Notes: generated by a model from the sequence alone, not told the origin. Counted from the first letter of the stretch, positions 1 to 10,229 are shown. The stretch: DNA of 64,000 bases from Rhyacophila brunnea (GCA_022495005.1 JAGYXB010000440.1:2666001-2730000); one strand, 5' to 3'. Numbers and translations: made by a program.

Positions 1-559
1 TATCTATGATAAGAGTTTCGTTCTTTTCGGCACTCTAAATTTCTGGTTTATCAGGCAAATCAAAAAACTGTTTTGACGGTAGTTTTTTTTTTTTTTTTGA
101 TAATAATATTTTTGTTGGAATCAGGGTTCTAGTGAGTTAATTCGAGTAGACATCAATAATAAGTTTGCAAAAAAAACATCCACAGGTGCACATAGCTAAA
201 TTAACGTATACGTCACTTGTGACTATTTTTTGTTTGTATGATTAATAATATTATTATTTTCAATGATTTTAAATTATTACATTATCTATCTACATATTAT
301 ATTCATGAATTCTAGAAAAAAGTGTTTATCAACTGTTGATAGCAGATATTTCGAAGAAAAAAACAATTTGACCTTGATTATATTATTTTACATACAGAAC
401 GAGGCGACTTACATCATAACGACGCTAGAATCGGAACGCCTGGCATGAAGAATGCACTTGGAAAAGTGTGAGAGTCCACGATTAAAACGACAAGGCAAGG
501 CAAGTTAGCATCGCATCGACTCATATGCCTCCAGCCTACGATATGCGGTGTGTGTAGAC
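1..559. other. No gene seen
   Basis: AT-rich sequence with homopolymer runs. The short frame at 263-448 has no recognisable motif and no splice or promoter context, so I treat it as chance. The last 8 bases (552-559, GTGTAGAC) are the left target duplication of the MITE that follows. Confidence 0.6.
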
Positions 560-867
560 CATGGCCCCCACATCCTGAAGCAGGCCCTCAGATCAGGATC
601 TTCGTCCCTATATCCCTCAGGTTGAGAGCAGACTGATGCTATACTTAAATTACCATTTAAGTATGTATGTATCATCATATCACATTAAGGTGTGATACAC
701 AACCACATATTTGGATAATTTAATAGTTTCGAAGTAAAATACCGCCGTAGGCGACTTTTTTCACTGTTAAAGTAAATTTGTGATGTGTGTTATCACTTAT
801 CACTTCGTCGTCTCACCACACCGGTCCCCCAGGCTAGAGCCCTGTCAGCCCCCTTGTGGGGGTCATG
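560..867 (-). mobile_element. MITE family B, copy 1 (hAT-like, 308 bp)
   Basis: A short non-coding element in reverse orientation to the copies at 40106 and 55547. It starts CATGGCCCCCACA and ends in a near inverse of that (TGTGGGGGTCATG). GTGTAGAC lies immediately outside both ends (552-559 and 868-875), a perfect 8-bp target site duplication. An 8-bp duplication is typical of the hAT superfamily, so mobilisation by a hAT transposase is inferred. It is shorter than the other two copies (417 and 423 bp), so it is probably internally deleted. The open frames across it (780-1115 plus and 863-1093 minus) run through the end of the repeat and are not genes. Confidence 0.85.
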
Positions 868-875
868 GTGTAGAC

Positions 876-1839
876 GTCCTATATATACAAACAAAATACC
901 AAATAAAAATAAATTTATATCTTGTCAGAATTAAAAGAAAAATCGAAATAAAAAAAGTGATTCTTTGCAGTTTCAAAAGCAGTGTGTATTTTTTGGACCT
1001 TATAAAGTTGCTAGACCTGCTAGATCTGGCAAAAAACTGTAAGCCGACAAACATTTTTCCAATTATATTTCCATTTCCTTTAGCCTTCTTCATTATTTAT
1101 TTGTTATTCACTTAGAACGTTTCGTATAATATTTAACAAATTATTTACACCGTAATTAAAATTTAAATAACGAGATTTAGCACGCAAAAAACTGTTCACC
1201 AGCTGCCGACTAAATGCAACGAATGACAAAACAAAAAATACATTAAATTGGGAAACGATTTCTAAAAAAAAGCGTTTAATATTCATTAGCGAATTCTTGG
1301 ACTGTTTATTTTCCCATTCTAAAATGGACGATTACCGTCATCTTCTGATACTAATAGATGGACGGTGTCTCAAGCCCAAACGAGTTGGCGCCTTCTAAAT
1401 TGATGATAACTGCCGTATACAGTGGTGACTGGTGATGCTAGACTTAGCAGATAATTAAATATTCAAATTTTATTAAACAGCATTAGACTGACTTTTAACT
1501 TTTAACACATTCAAAATTCAATTTAAAATCCTTCAAAGAGTTTGCGTTTATTTTTGAATATTATTAAATACCTATATTCTTTCACTCTGCTTCTCTTTGT
1601 AATCAATAATATTGATACCTAATTTCATAATAACGTTGAAAGCGCCTGTTTGCATCTGTATTTCATTGTATTTAATCTAGTAAAATGGGTAATCGCTTAC
1701 ACTTTGAAGCTGAAATGATAGTAATTAAAAGTACGAATGGAGATTAGAAGGGTGATGACTCAAGCTATACCGCATGGTGTTACTATTGATGAGAGCACCA
1801 GATTCTATAAATACTGTGTGATACATTGTTAAGGCTGGG
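876..1839. other. No gene seen
   Basis: AT-rich intergenic sequence. Short frames on both strands lack recognisable motifs. I see no repeat shared with the rest of the window. Confidence 0.5.
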
Positions 1840-1841
1840 GG

Positions 1842-2133
1842 GTGGCAAGTCCAATAATCAAACTTGGATCATCATCATCAGGGGTGCGACAACCCGGTGT
1901 GGGTCTTGGACTCCACCAACAGCTCCCTTCACCTGTCCCTATCCAGTGCGGCCGCTATCCAATCCGGTACTCCCAGAATACGGCAGTCACTGGCAGCTCC
2001 GTCCAACCAGCGAATCTTTGGCCTGCCTCTTCATCTACGCCCTATTGGATTGCTGGACATCACTCTCTTTGCCGGTTCATTGTCATTCATACGCTGCACA
2101 TGACCTGGCCATCGCAGTCTCCCAATCTTAATT
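1842..2133 (-). pseudogene. RTE-like LINE, C-terminal tail and 3' end
   Basis: The minus strand encodes the C-terminal tail seen in RTE-type non-LTR retrotransposons: a GHVQRMND block, RRxRGRPKIRWLDG, then W-x-AALDRDR and a final KTHTGLSHP before a stop. The frame is broken by in-frame stops (for example inside R-R-stop-R-G-R-P and in place of the W after DRDR). The 3' end runs into a short GAT/ATC triplet run (about 1869-1880), a tail common in this group. Only about 290 bp is left, so it is a 5'-truncated dead copy. The plus-strand frames here (1826-2135) are shadows. The family-level call is secure; I do not name the subfamily. Confidence 0.8.
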
Positions 2134-2487
2134 GATTGAACTGCGCTGCAATCTACAATGCAATCAAACTTGGATAGAGAACGGTTTATTTTTACGGAAG
2201 ACATTTTTTTAATGATTTATTAATATTAATTTTCGAGAATTAAAATCAAGCAACTTTTGTGTCTTATATCCAGCTTTCTCGGAATTGTGGGGCCAGGTAA
2301 AATGTTTGTTAAAACAAAACACTACTAATAATAATATCTGTCTACATTATAGCCAACTCCTTGTTATACGACCGTCAGATGTCAGTTTCGGTCTAAGGTC
2401 AAAAAGGAAGTCAGTAGCATGCTAATTGTATCGAATGGCCACATAATCGTTACGCGCTGGGCGCGACTTTAGCGTCCAATGTATTAA

Positions 2488-2850
2488 GAGCGTACTTCAG
2501 TGAAACAGCAAATAATTTTCAACAGTAGGTGCGACGAAATTTCTCACTAGTCGCCAATCGGAGACCGACAGTCGAGGTGTAAGCACGTTAATTTATTTTG
2601 TGATGGCGTCGGAGGAATATATTCTTAAATCGTGTAAAGATGACTAAAAAATGATACCCATTTACTTGAAAAAGAAAACATGTCAATGAATATACTATTA
2701 TTATTACTAATATAACAATAACATAGCATTAAATGGACGCATGTTGATTTTTTATGAAAAATTATATTTCGTTCGGCTCGCGTCATTTGCACAATCCGCG
2801 CATCGCCTAGTCACGATCTTTTTAGACCATGCCTCAACTGAAGTATAGCC
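2488..2850 (+). mobile_element. TTAA-flanked MITE family E, copy 1
   Basis: A 363-bp non-coding element bounded by TTAA at 2484-2487 and 2851-2854. Inside the TTAA, the ends are GAGCGTACTTCAG and the inverse of GGCTATACTTCAG (here with an AACTG variant), a short imperfect terminal inverted repeat. A TTAA target duplication is diagnostic of piggyBac and Kolobok-type transposition. The ends do not begin CCC as in typical piggyBac, so the superfamily stays open. Copies lie at 8190 and 50751. Confidence 0.75.
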
Positions 2851-2855
2851 TTAAG

Positions 2856-3343
2856 GAGATTTACACTATGAATGATGATATTATATTCATATACGGTATT
2901 GTAACAATGAACGGGCGTGAGATCCGAACCGAAAATCGAAACCGAAAACCACTCCATCTAGATAATATTATAGTCGTATGATCATCATTTCCTACAAATA
3001 AATCCGTACATTTCCGCTTACGTCATACTCAGATGTTCTAAGCTTTTTCACAGTGCTTTTCATTTTCAAAAAGTTAAACTTTCTCACTTGATTTAGTACT
3101 CTGAAATGTATGAAATAACTGTCGGAAAGAGAGTCAGTATTGGTCGTGTATACCTATAAGTTTCTTTGTTATTTTGGACAGCAGACGATATTTTATCTAT
3201 ATTTTGTAAATATTCTTCATGTCACGCAATAATCGTCCCAGATATACAGGCGTGCACACAGAAAATGGTATGGGGGGAAGGGAGACTTAATTTTACAAAA
3301 ATAACCAAAATACTTTATTAAGTATTGTTTTTAAAGACGGCGG
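2856..3343. other. No gene seen
   Basis: AT-rich sequence. GAACCGAAAATCGAAACCGAAAAC at about 2925-2950 is a short GAAACC-type simple repeat. Around 3250 a GCGTGCACACA-AAAATGGT block resembles one at about 42045, suggesting a dispersed repeat edge. Confidence 0.45.
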
Positions 3344-3600
3344 AAGGGGCGGGATTAACAGAATCTAGTAGGTGTCACTGACTTCCGGATGTATCCCACG
3401 GACCCTCGCATTTTTCAGGGTACAGACCCCATACTCAGACACTCTGCACTTTGAGTCTAGTGAGGAACATTTGGCTTGCAGCTATAACTACCGGTACTCA
3501 CTTGTGAGTTATTGCAACATGTCGCATCCACAAGTAGTTATTGAATGCGGCTGGGCTAAGGATTATTAGTCCCCGTTTGTATCGTCCGCGCTGGCTAACT
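3344..3600 (+). repeat. Dispersed repeat family N, fragment 1
   Basis: This segment resembles two other places in pieces. AATCTAGTAGGTGTCACT plus the following block of about 90 bp matches 34165-34265. The CACTTTGAGTCTAG to CATCCACAAGT part matches 43060-43150. It is GC-richer than its surroundings. No coding motif is recognisable in the 65-codon frame at 3372-3569. It is probably the remains of a longer mobile element. Confidence 0.6.
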
Positions 3601-3660
3601 CATTGAGAAGGCTGTTCGACAGCCAGATTATTCGAGTCACAATCATTAGTAAATTACTAT

Positions 3661-4039
3661 GAAGCGCCTAGTTTCAAAAGCCCCTAAAACGATTTTAATT
3701 AAATCTGAGAAAAATGAGAAAAACGATTTTAAGTAGTTTTGAGAAAAATGTGAAAAAATCGTAATTTTATTAAATCTGTGAACTTTATGTATTTATTTTT
3801 TAATTCGTTACATTCTAAAGAGTATTTTAGCTTTCCATTTTAGGGGTATTTGAAAAGCACACCCAACCATTTTAGCGGGTTTTGAAATTTACCCTAATTT
3901 TTGATCATACGTATTGACGGTTTTTGGCGGTTTTTAAAGTTCAATCTTTGGCCATAATATAGGTAACAGTCCATCTAAATACATATCTAACTTAAAAAAA
4001 TCAAAAACCGTTTTAGGGGCTTTTGAAACTAGGCGCTTC
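3661..4039. mobile_element. MITE family G with long terminal inverted repeats (379 bp)
   Basis: The first 31 bp (starting GAAGCGCCTAGTTTCAAAAG) are perfectly repeated, inverted, at 4009-4039. The match extends further with one mismatch. The interior has repeated TGAGAAAAAT and CGATTTT motifs and no coding potential. I could not find a convincing target duplication (flanks ATTACTA and AGTTATC). A diverged relative of the interior, with TTGAGAAAA, TTAAATCTGTAAACTTTATGTA and TTTAGGGG blocks, is at about 32350-32600. The well-preserved ends suggest recent movement or gene-conversion-like maintenance. Confidence 0.85.
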
Positions 4040-4040
4040 A

Positions 4041-4942
4041 GTTATCGACGAAGAAGCAAAAGTAATATTCTATCACGTAAATAATTCATTTATTTCGTCC
4101 TCGGGGAGGGTGGGTCCGGACCCTAATACGTCCGCCATTTTGTCCCCTAAATTGACTGCATACATCATTATGTTATGTACCTAGTACCTAGGTATCAACA
4201 TTAAATTTAATAAATTCTGTGTAAAATTTTTGTTTCACGAGTCGTCAATGCTGCAAAAATCATCCTTCCATTGACCATGAGAAGACAATGCAAAACTGCA
4301 AAAGGAAGAAGAAGAACTCTTTAAACTGAAAAAGGAATGTGAAAAAAATAAAACACAATACAATTTCCATGAAATATTCGTGCAAAAATGATACAACAAA
4401 GATTTGCAGGTGTGTTGAATTTACCTGTCTGAATGAGAAAAATATCAAGCATTTATTTTTTTTATTTTCGGTGTTTTTAGCATCCTACCTTCATTTTAGG
4501 ACTTGTTAAGTGATATCTGTAACGATAATGGCCCTAATAGAGAAGACCAATTCTCGTAAAACGCCCAAGGATTAAAAAAACAATGTTATTTCGATGTTTT
4601 ACTTAAAATTTAGGTCAGTTTGAATAGCAAAAGATGATTATTAAATTGGTTTTGTAGAAAACTAAACCACTCATATTATGAGAGCCATTTAGTGAATCAC
4701 TAATACTCGTACCTACTCAACGAACATCGCCACTCATACTTACGGTGATGGATTTGTATTTTATATCAGGTGGATGTTCTATTGTTTTTTTCCCCTAAGG
4801 AAACCCAGGTTTGTCTTCTGTTTTCAAAATCATATCAAATGTATTAAAAAAAATGGCACCCTTAGAGATTAGTAAGTATTCTGTCTTCAGGGGGAAATTG
4901 AATTCTGATTTTTAGTTGTTGCGGAAAAGTGTTATACATTCT
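4041..4942. other. No gene seen
   Basis: AT-rich intergenic sequence. The 62-codon minus frame at 4260-4448 is low-complexity (F/L/S-rich from A-rich DNA) and unconvincing. Confidence 0.5.
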
Positions 4943-5221
4943 TCACCCTGTCACGCCCCAGCGTTGGGACATAGGGAAAACACAAGGTTCATCGAAACAT
5001 CTCGCGCCTCCCGACCTGCAGCGCGTGAATCGCTCTTGTAGCACCGCCGCGGGTGAGGGAGCGTCGACCACTGCGACAGACCCTTTTACGTTGTGCGATA
5101 AGGGTGCAGAGTGTCGCACTCTCCGGCGGCGTCCGGAAACGTGTACTCGGGGTAATTTTTTAATAAAAGTTTGTAACAGAAAACTACGAGCTAGAAAAAA
5201 GTAAATCAAACATTGACCCAC
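4943..5221 (-). repeat. GC-rich dispersed repeat L with a 92-codon open frame
   Basis: A GC-rich island in AT-rich DNA. On the minus strand it is open for 92 codons, basic in the middle and with several Cys, ending PMSQRWGVTG and a stop. I do not recognise the protein. The stretch CCTTGTGT...GTCCCAAC, then a GGGGCGTGACAGGGTG block, recurs on the plus strand at 34712-34726 and 35297-35320, split there by another element. It is therefore a dispersed repeat. It behaves like a LINE 3' region (short T/A-rich tail after the GTGACAGGGTG block), but that is an inference. Confidence 0.5.
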
Positions 5222-6239
5222 ACAATGGGTCGAATCTTATTTACGGAGTTTTGAAATTAGGACGTAAATTTTTCCGGGAAAAGCTACAAAAATAAAAGTT
5301 TGTCGACCTTGATACTGTAGGGAATTTACTAACCCTACTAGGATTGACGTCCCGTATAGGTAGACAGATCATACTCGTATTATTATAGGTGACACGGTCT
5401 GAGAGCGGCACTATAATATTACCTATAAGGGCCGCTAAAAAGAAGGAATAAGGAATGCTATTGCTATTATCCCACTGTAAGCATCGGTTTCAAACTATTA
5501 TGAGTCTTTTTTTTTCTTTCACGACCTAATTAAAATAAACGATGCATCCGATTTTTTAAATTTTGAATTTACGTTTACACGTGTAGGGAGGCCTAATACC
5601 AGGGAAGTCAGAAATTATATTAATTAATTAGAAACTATCTGTTCTGTGCCTAATACGTATCCTCCTTGTCTCGGCCTCTCTTACACATTTTAATTATTAA
5701 TATGTTTTCTCGTGCGTTATAGATAATTTCAGACATACCTAAGTACATAATAACCGTAATATGAATGAATATAATTATTATTGTACTTTATTTCAATTCA
5801 GAAAAGATTATAACCTATTCCATAACTTTATTAATAGATTTGCAGAAACAGTTTTATGTCTAAAATTTTGAAGTTTTTCTCTTCTAATCACTCGATAAGG
5901 GTTGGGGAGTTGAGGTGGAAATAGAATATTTTAGTGAGTGATGGCAGTATTGGTATTGGACAACGTCGCTACGTCTATTTTAATTATTTTAGAATATTTT
6001 TTGTTTGTTTTATGACTGGTAGGTAATTATTATAAGTATGTTCTTTATAATTTATTACTTATGCCATACAATATTCTAATTAATATATTCTAATAATTAA
6101 TAGTTAACATATAAAACTACATATACAATTATGTCGATAGAATAAATCAAGTTTTACGAATTTTGTAATATTAATAGTAGGAATTCTACACTAGCCTACG
6201 TTACGGTCAAACTAATGAAATTGGTTATTTGAATAAATC
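5222..6239. other. No gene; one MITE end
   Basis: AT-rich. A short block at about 5343-5375 (GACGTCCCGTATAGGTAG...) matches the terminal sequence of family F (see 49816-50425) and is an isolated end fragment. Nothing else was recognised. Confidence 0.5.
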
Positions 6240-6415
6240 TTTTTCATTGACTTTACAAAATCTGATGTTTATCAAAGCCGCTCTATTTTTTTACGAGAAA
6301 TTGATGTTACCAACTTTTACAACGTATTACATCTATGGGATCGAACAAGCATTGATAATATAACATGTCAATTTGCCAGACCCTGGATTCGAACGCAAGA
6401 TCTACGACTTCATAC
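6240..6415 (-). repeat. Degenerate tRNA-derived SINE-1 fragment
   Basis: On the minus strand it retains a B-box-like segment (from GCCAGACCCTGGATTCGAACG, read in reverse) and the TTTCTCGTAAA motif of the SINE-1 body near 6285-6300. Much of the body has diverged. Assignment rests on similarity to the better copies at 30410 and 53573. Confidence 0.45.
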
Positions 6416-6666
6416 ATTTTACCAATCGATTTTTTTTTAAATTATCAATTTCTCTATAATTTGATTCAATGCCATACGTAAATAATGGCCTTTTGAAATA
6501 AAAACTTTTCCGGAACGAGATTATGAAAGCCGTATCAAATTATTGTTTGCAAAGTTTTTGGGTCTATTTCTATTCTAATGCTATTAAACTTAGAAATTTT
6601 AATAGCTACTTATCTACTTAAAATAGAATAACTTAATTTTTAAATAAATCGTCATTCTCAAAAATT

Positions 6667-6740
6667 GTCCCTCGTAGCCCAATGCGCAAGGTACTAACTG
6701 GTTCAGGGTAAGGTCACATTCTCATACCGGGGTGGTTTCG
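6667..6740 (+). repeat. Degenerate SINE-2 head
   Basis: CCCTCGTAGCCCAATGCGCAAGG resembles the tRNA-like head of the SINE at 21881 (CTCTCGTGGTGCAGTGCGCAAGG). The B-box region is poorly preserved and no tail is visible. Confidence 0.4.
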
Positions 6741-6752
6741 TGATATATTTCG

Positions 6753-7240
6753 GTGACCGGCCAAAACAGAACAAGACAAAACAGAACAGCCAGGGGAAAA
6801 ATGAAACATTAATTTATGTGGAATCTATTTAGGTTAGGTTAGGTCACTATTTCGTTGTACCTAGTAACCCAATCATTTTGAACATATTATATTGATTAAG
6901 ATGAGATATCCTTAGCTTGCCGGCAAAGTCCCGTTTATTTAAGGCTTTCTAGCGATTATGAATGCAGAAATTAGGTATATAATTTGATTTATTATTTATT
7001 TTTATATTTGATTATTATGGCGTATTGAAAATCTGTGCTATTAAAAATCTATCAACATAATAGAGATAGGATAATTTCAATATTAAATTTATATTTTTCC
7101 TGAAAGGTCATAGTAATATTTATCGTTGTTCTGTTTTGTCACTGTTCTGTTTTGTCATGTTCTATTTTGTCACTGTTCTATTTTGTCATGTTCTGTTTGT
7201 CTTGTTCTGTTTAGTCATGTTCTGTTTTGTCATGGAACCG
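6753..7240. repeat. Minisatellite with an inverted partner (TGTTCTGTTTTGTCA)
   Basis: At 7126-7232 there are seven head-to-tail units that alternate mainly between 16 and 15 bp, consensus TGTTCTGTTTTGTCA(C). The same motif in inverted orientation lies at 6761-6789, after GGTGACCGG. A further array is at 10136-10172, next to CGGTTACC. Inverted arrays bounded by GGTRACC-like sequence suggest terminal repeats of a mobile element whose ends are minisatellite-like. Between the two arrays is AT-rich sequence with TTAGG x3 at 6829-6843. Confidence 0.65.
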
Positions 7241-7246
7241 TGTTTT

Positions 7247-8185
7247 TGCTTGCAAAACCATATAAAACCAAAATGGTTGTCGATAATAATAAAAAGTCAA
7301 TTACTTATAATAAAATAATAAAAAAGTGTCGATATAATTATATTAGTATTGCTGCGTTGTGATGTTCAACTGTATTTAAAAAAATCTAAAACACTAATAA
7401 ATATTGAGATCTAAAAAAGTTACACATTTAATTCATCTAGTTAATTTGTATTTCTAATGTAAAATAAATGGGATAAGGAAATAAAGATATTTACGAAAAC
7501 ATCATACAGAACTGATTGATACGATTATAGATTTGAAAACCAGTCGCCATGGACCATTTTTTTAGGCCACGCAACCAAGAGACACAGAGCGCGCCAACTG
7601 TACTCATGTATTCAATGCGCGATTTATTAATGTGAGAAACTTTAATATATAATATTATCAGAAAGACGTAACTATTATTGAAAATATTTTTCCACACTAG
7701 AGATCCGTTCCACCATACCCAGTTTAAGCCGGTTCCCATTAATGTTGTGTTCCCTGACTTATTAGAGATTTAGAAAATTTTCTAGTTTCTAGTTTGCCAT
7801 AATATAATAACTAGACATTTCATGAAATGATGAATTTAAGATATTGCCGGCAACATCGATTATTATTATAGACAGAAGCGCAAAGCGATTGGAAATTAAC
7901 TAAAAAAAATACTCGTTGTTAAATTTTTAATGGCGTTTTATATATCAAAGCAGTCATTAGCAACGAAAATATTTTAATTATTTCGATTCGGTATGATTTT
8001 ATAGGTTCTTTAAGAAGCAGAGAGCTCAAAAAATAATTAATTCATTTGCATAATAACAACCTAATAAATCTGGTTTTTAGACAGATAAAAATCAAAAACA
8101 AAAGAATCCATAGTATTTATTACTTTGTATTTTACTATGCTTTATAAATTATTGTTGCTATGTATTGATAAGGTAGCATCATTTC
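7247..8185. other. No gene seen
   Basis: AT-rich sequence. The 82-codon minus frame at 7491-7739 has no motif I recognise. Confidence 0.5.
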
Positions 8186-8189
8186 TTAA

Positions 8190-8550
8190 GAGCATACTTC
8201 AGTGAAACGGCAAATAATTTTCAACGATAGGTGGGACGAAATTTCCGACTCGTTGCCAATCGGAGAGCGATACTCGAGCTGTTAACACGTCAATTTGTTT
8301 TGTGATGGCGTCGGAGGAATTATTCTTAAATCGTGTAAAGATGACTAAAAACGTTACGCATTTACTAGAAAAAGAAAACATGTCAATGAATATATTATTA
8401 TTATTACTAATATAACAATAAACATAACATTAAATGGACGCATGCTGAATTTTTATGACAAATTATGTTTTGTCCTGCACGCGCGTTTGCACAATCTGCA
8501 CGTCGCGTAGTCACGATCTTTTTAGACCATGCCTCAGCTGAAGTATAGCC
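8190..8550 (+). mobile_element. TTAA-flanked MITE family E, copy 2
   Basis: A 361-bp element with TTAA at 8186-8189 and 8551-8554. Ends are GAGCATACTTCAG and the inverse of GGCTATACTTCAG. It aligns over its full length with the copy at 2488, including the central GTGATGGCGTCGGAGGAAT block. Non-coding. The frame at 8199-8381 minus is a by-product of the repeat; a similar frame arises from the copy at 50751. Confidence 0.8.
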
Positions 8551-8558
8551 TTAAGGCT

Positions 8559-8838
8559 AAATCTACACGTGTTACTGCTGTTTATCAAGGACAACGGAAG
8601 TAAACTAGACATCGCGAACCCGACAAAAAAATTAAGTCCTGTAAAACTTATATAGTAATTAATACATTTTGTTTCAAACCAGTGAGCTGCATTTTTTAAT
8701 GGAAAGATATTTCCGTTATTACTAAGTTTAGGTAGCTATTTCTACTTATAAATAATGATTCTTCTCGATTTGCCGCCCTTCGGGTAACTGCCACCCCCAA
8801 GCGACGCTCAATCTGCCTACCCTCACGGGACGTCACTG
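8559..8838 (-). mobile_element. Family F element, 5' half only
   Basis: The reverse complement matches positions 49816 to about 50110 of the complete family F element. It ends at 8838 in CACTG, the inverse of the F terminus CAGTGACGTCCCGTG. The other half is missing and the break abuts the TTAA of the MITE at 8190-8550. The frame at 8696-8956 minus and the frame at 49743-49958 plus share the same repeat-derived residues (for example VTSREGRQI), which shows they are repeat sequence and not genes. Confidence 0.75.
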
Positions 8839-9120
8839 TAGTATTTTTCAACAGAATCTCCACAATACCGATTATTAAAGGAATAAAAATTAATGTTGAA
8901 TTGATAATGTCTGAAAAATAGTCATACGTAGGTATCTTGTGAATTAAATCACACAAACAAACACCTCAAAATATATGCGTTGATCTTAATTTTGTCTAAT
9001 AGATCAACAATAAAAATTTTAACATTCTAGAGCAGGGGTAGCCAACCTTTTTATACCTATCGCCCCCTTCTGTTTCTCTGTTAGTAGTAAAATTTTCTAA
9101 CCGCCCACCGGTTCAACAAT

Positions 9121-9560
9121 GTTATTTTTTTTTAAACCATGTCCGATCCTAATAGAATCATATGGGCCTCCACAGAGTAGAGGTTTGTATTAACAGATTT
9201 TGTTTTTTTTTTACGAGAAATGGATGGCAGCTACTTGCTCAACCTATTAGGTCTCATTTTTCTCATGTAATCTTCTTATGTAATTTCTTTATATTTATGT
9301 TATTTTACTCTCTATCTTGTTAGGCTTAACTATATTATAATGTATATACGGAAACTTTGCTGGTTGCAACAACTTTTTATGATTATATTTTAAATTTCTG
9401 TAATCAATATGTAACTGTTTGTTTTCCTTAATAAATAAATAAAAAAAAACCTGACTCACACAAATTGAAAAACAATATGAGTACTTGCCAGACCCAGGAT
9501 TCGAACCTGGGACCCACGGCGTCTTAGTCCAACGCTTAAGCCGCGCGGTCACCGTGGGTG
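9121..9560 (-). mobile_element. tRNA-derived SINE-1, interrupted copy
   Basis: The minus strand starts with a tRNA-like head, CACCCACGGTGACCGCGCGG, with an A-box-like segment and a good B box (GGTTCGAATCC). The SINE-1 body and an A-rich tail near 9130 follow. The head is closest to leucine/serine-type tRNAs. It is not a functional tRNA gene: the acceptor stem is not completed and the SINE body follows directly. The body is interrupted at about 9256-9447 by a poly(A)-tailed fragment. Confidence 0.8.
9256..9447 (+). mobile_element. Retroposed 3' fragment inside the SINE
   Basis: About 190 bp of foreign sequence splits the SINE body between CCTATTAGGT and the CTGACTCACACAAATTG block. It ends in CCTTAATAAATAAATAAAAAAAAA, a tail with polyadenylation-type signals. 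That is what a 5'-truncated LINE or processed transcript leaves. The parent element is not identified. Confidence 0.6.
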
Positions 9561-9660
9561 CAAAGAAAATAATCATCATGAAAATCTTTTTATACCCCTA
9601 CCGCCCACCCTGAATGGAACGCCCACTAGTCGGCAGTAAGGATCAGGTTGACTACCCCTG

Positions 9661-10229
9661 CCTAGAGCCTGTCATTTCGGTCAAACTTTGTGTTATGAAT
9701 TATAATAAAATAATCGTAGATATCAATAATTGTCGTCTTATTGCCAGGTAGGTACCTAAACGAAAAAGTTCGGAAACTTTCACCGTTGGAGAGACTGTTG
9801 TTTTTGTCTGTCAATCTCGATTCCATCACTGCATACAATAATGTATTATTATTCAGAAATGATTTAAGATAGATGAAGGATGAATAATTAAAGACAGATG
9901 CATGTAATGTCACGAATCATTGTTAGCTTTTTAGTCGTGTATCGGTTGTTTAACGAAAGGCGTAAAATGTAAACAAATCATTTGCGCATTAGTGACATTA
10001 GCGCCCGTCTAGTACTCTGAAAAAAATCTGATTTTGATTTTTTAACCATGCCTACCTAAAAAAAAGAAATATATGTCAATGTTACATACTTGGTTTCCCA
10101 CAAAAGAAAACTATATTGAAAATCGATTCATGTCGAGTCATGTTCTGTTTTGTCACTGTTTTATTTTGTTCGGTTACCAAGAAAAATATACCCTTGTACG
10201 ACTTTTCTTAAAAATACGTTAGGTTAGGC
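9661..10229. other. No gene; minisatellite fragment
   Basis: AT-rich. The only feature is a short TGTTCTGTTTTGTCA-type array at 10136-10172 ending in CGGTTACC, related to the 6.8-7.2 kb array. GGTTAGGC at 10222-10229 is the left target duplication of the next element. Confidence 0.5.

Larger units (their letters stand above)
9033..9660. mobile_element. hAT-like element carrying a nested SINE
   Basis: The ends are CAGGGGTAGCCAACC and the inverse GGTTGACTACCCCTG. The flanks carry a near 8-bp direct repeat, TCTAGAGC and CCTAGAGC, which overlaps the terminal C, so the exact boundary is uncertain by one base. The terminal pattern CAGGGGT-(A/C)GCCAACC is common in hAT elements. Only about 190 bp of its own sequence is left; a SINE (about 9121-9560) occupies the interior. 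No transposase remnant is visible. Confidence 0.75.

Noticed and set aside
780..1115. 111-codon frame, plus strand
   Set aside because: Runs out of the right end of MITE B copy 1 into AT-rich DNA; no motif, and an overlapping frame on the other strand.
1826..2135. Three overlapping plus-strand frames of 79-101 codons
   Set aside because: Antisense to an RTE-like LINE tail that reads clearly on the minus strand.
4929..5204. 91-codon plus frame
   Set aside because: Complement of the open frame of repeat L; GC-rich repeats keep both strands open.
8696..8956. 86-codon minus frame, similar to a plus frame at 49743-49958
   Set aside because: Similarity comes from MITE F in opposite orientation, not from a conserved protein.
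9480..9560. tRNA gene (tRNAscan-like hit)
   Set aside because: A and B boxes are present, but the acceptor stem is incomplete and a SINE body follows; same for 30410, 31199, 53573, 21881 and 28876.
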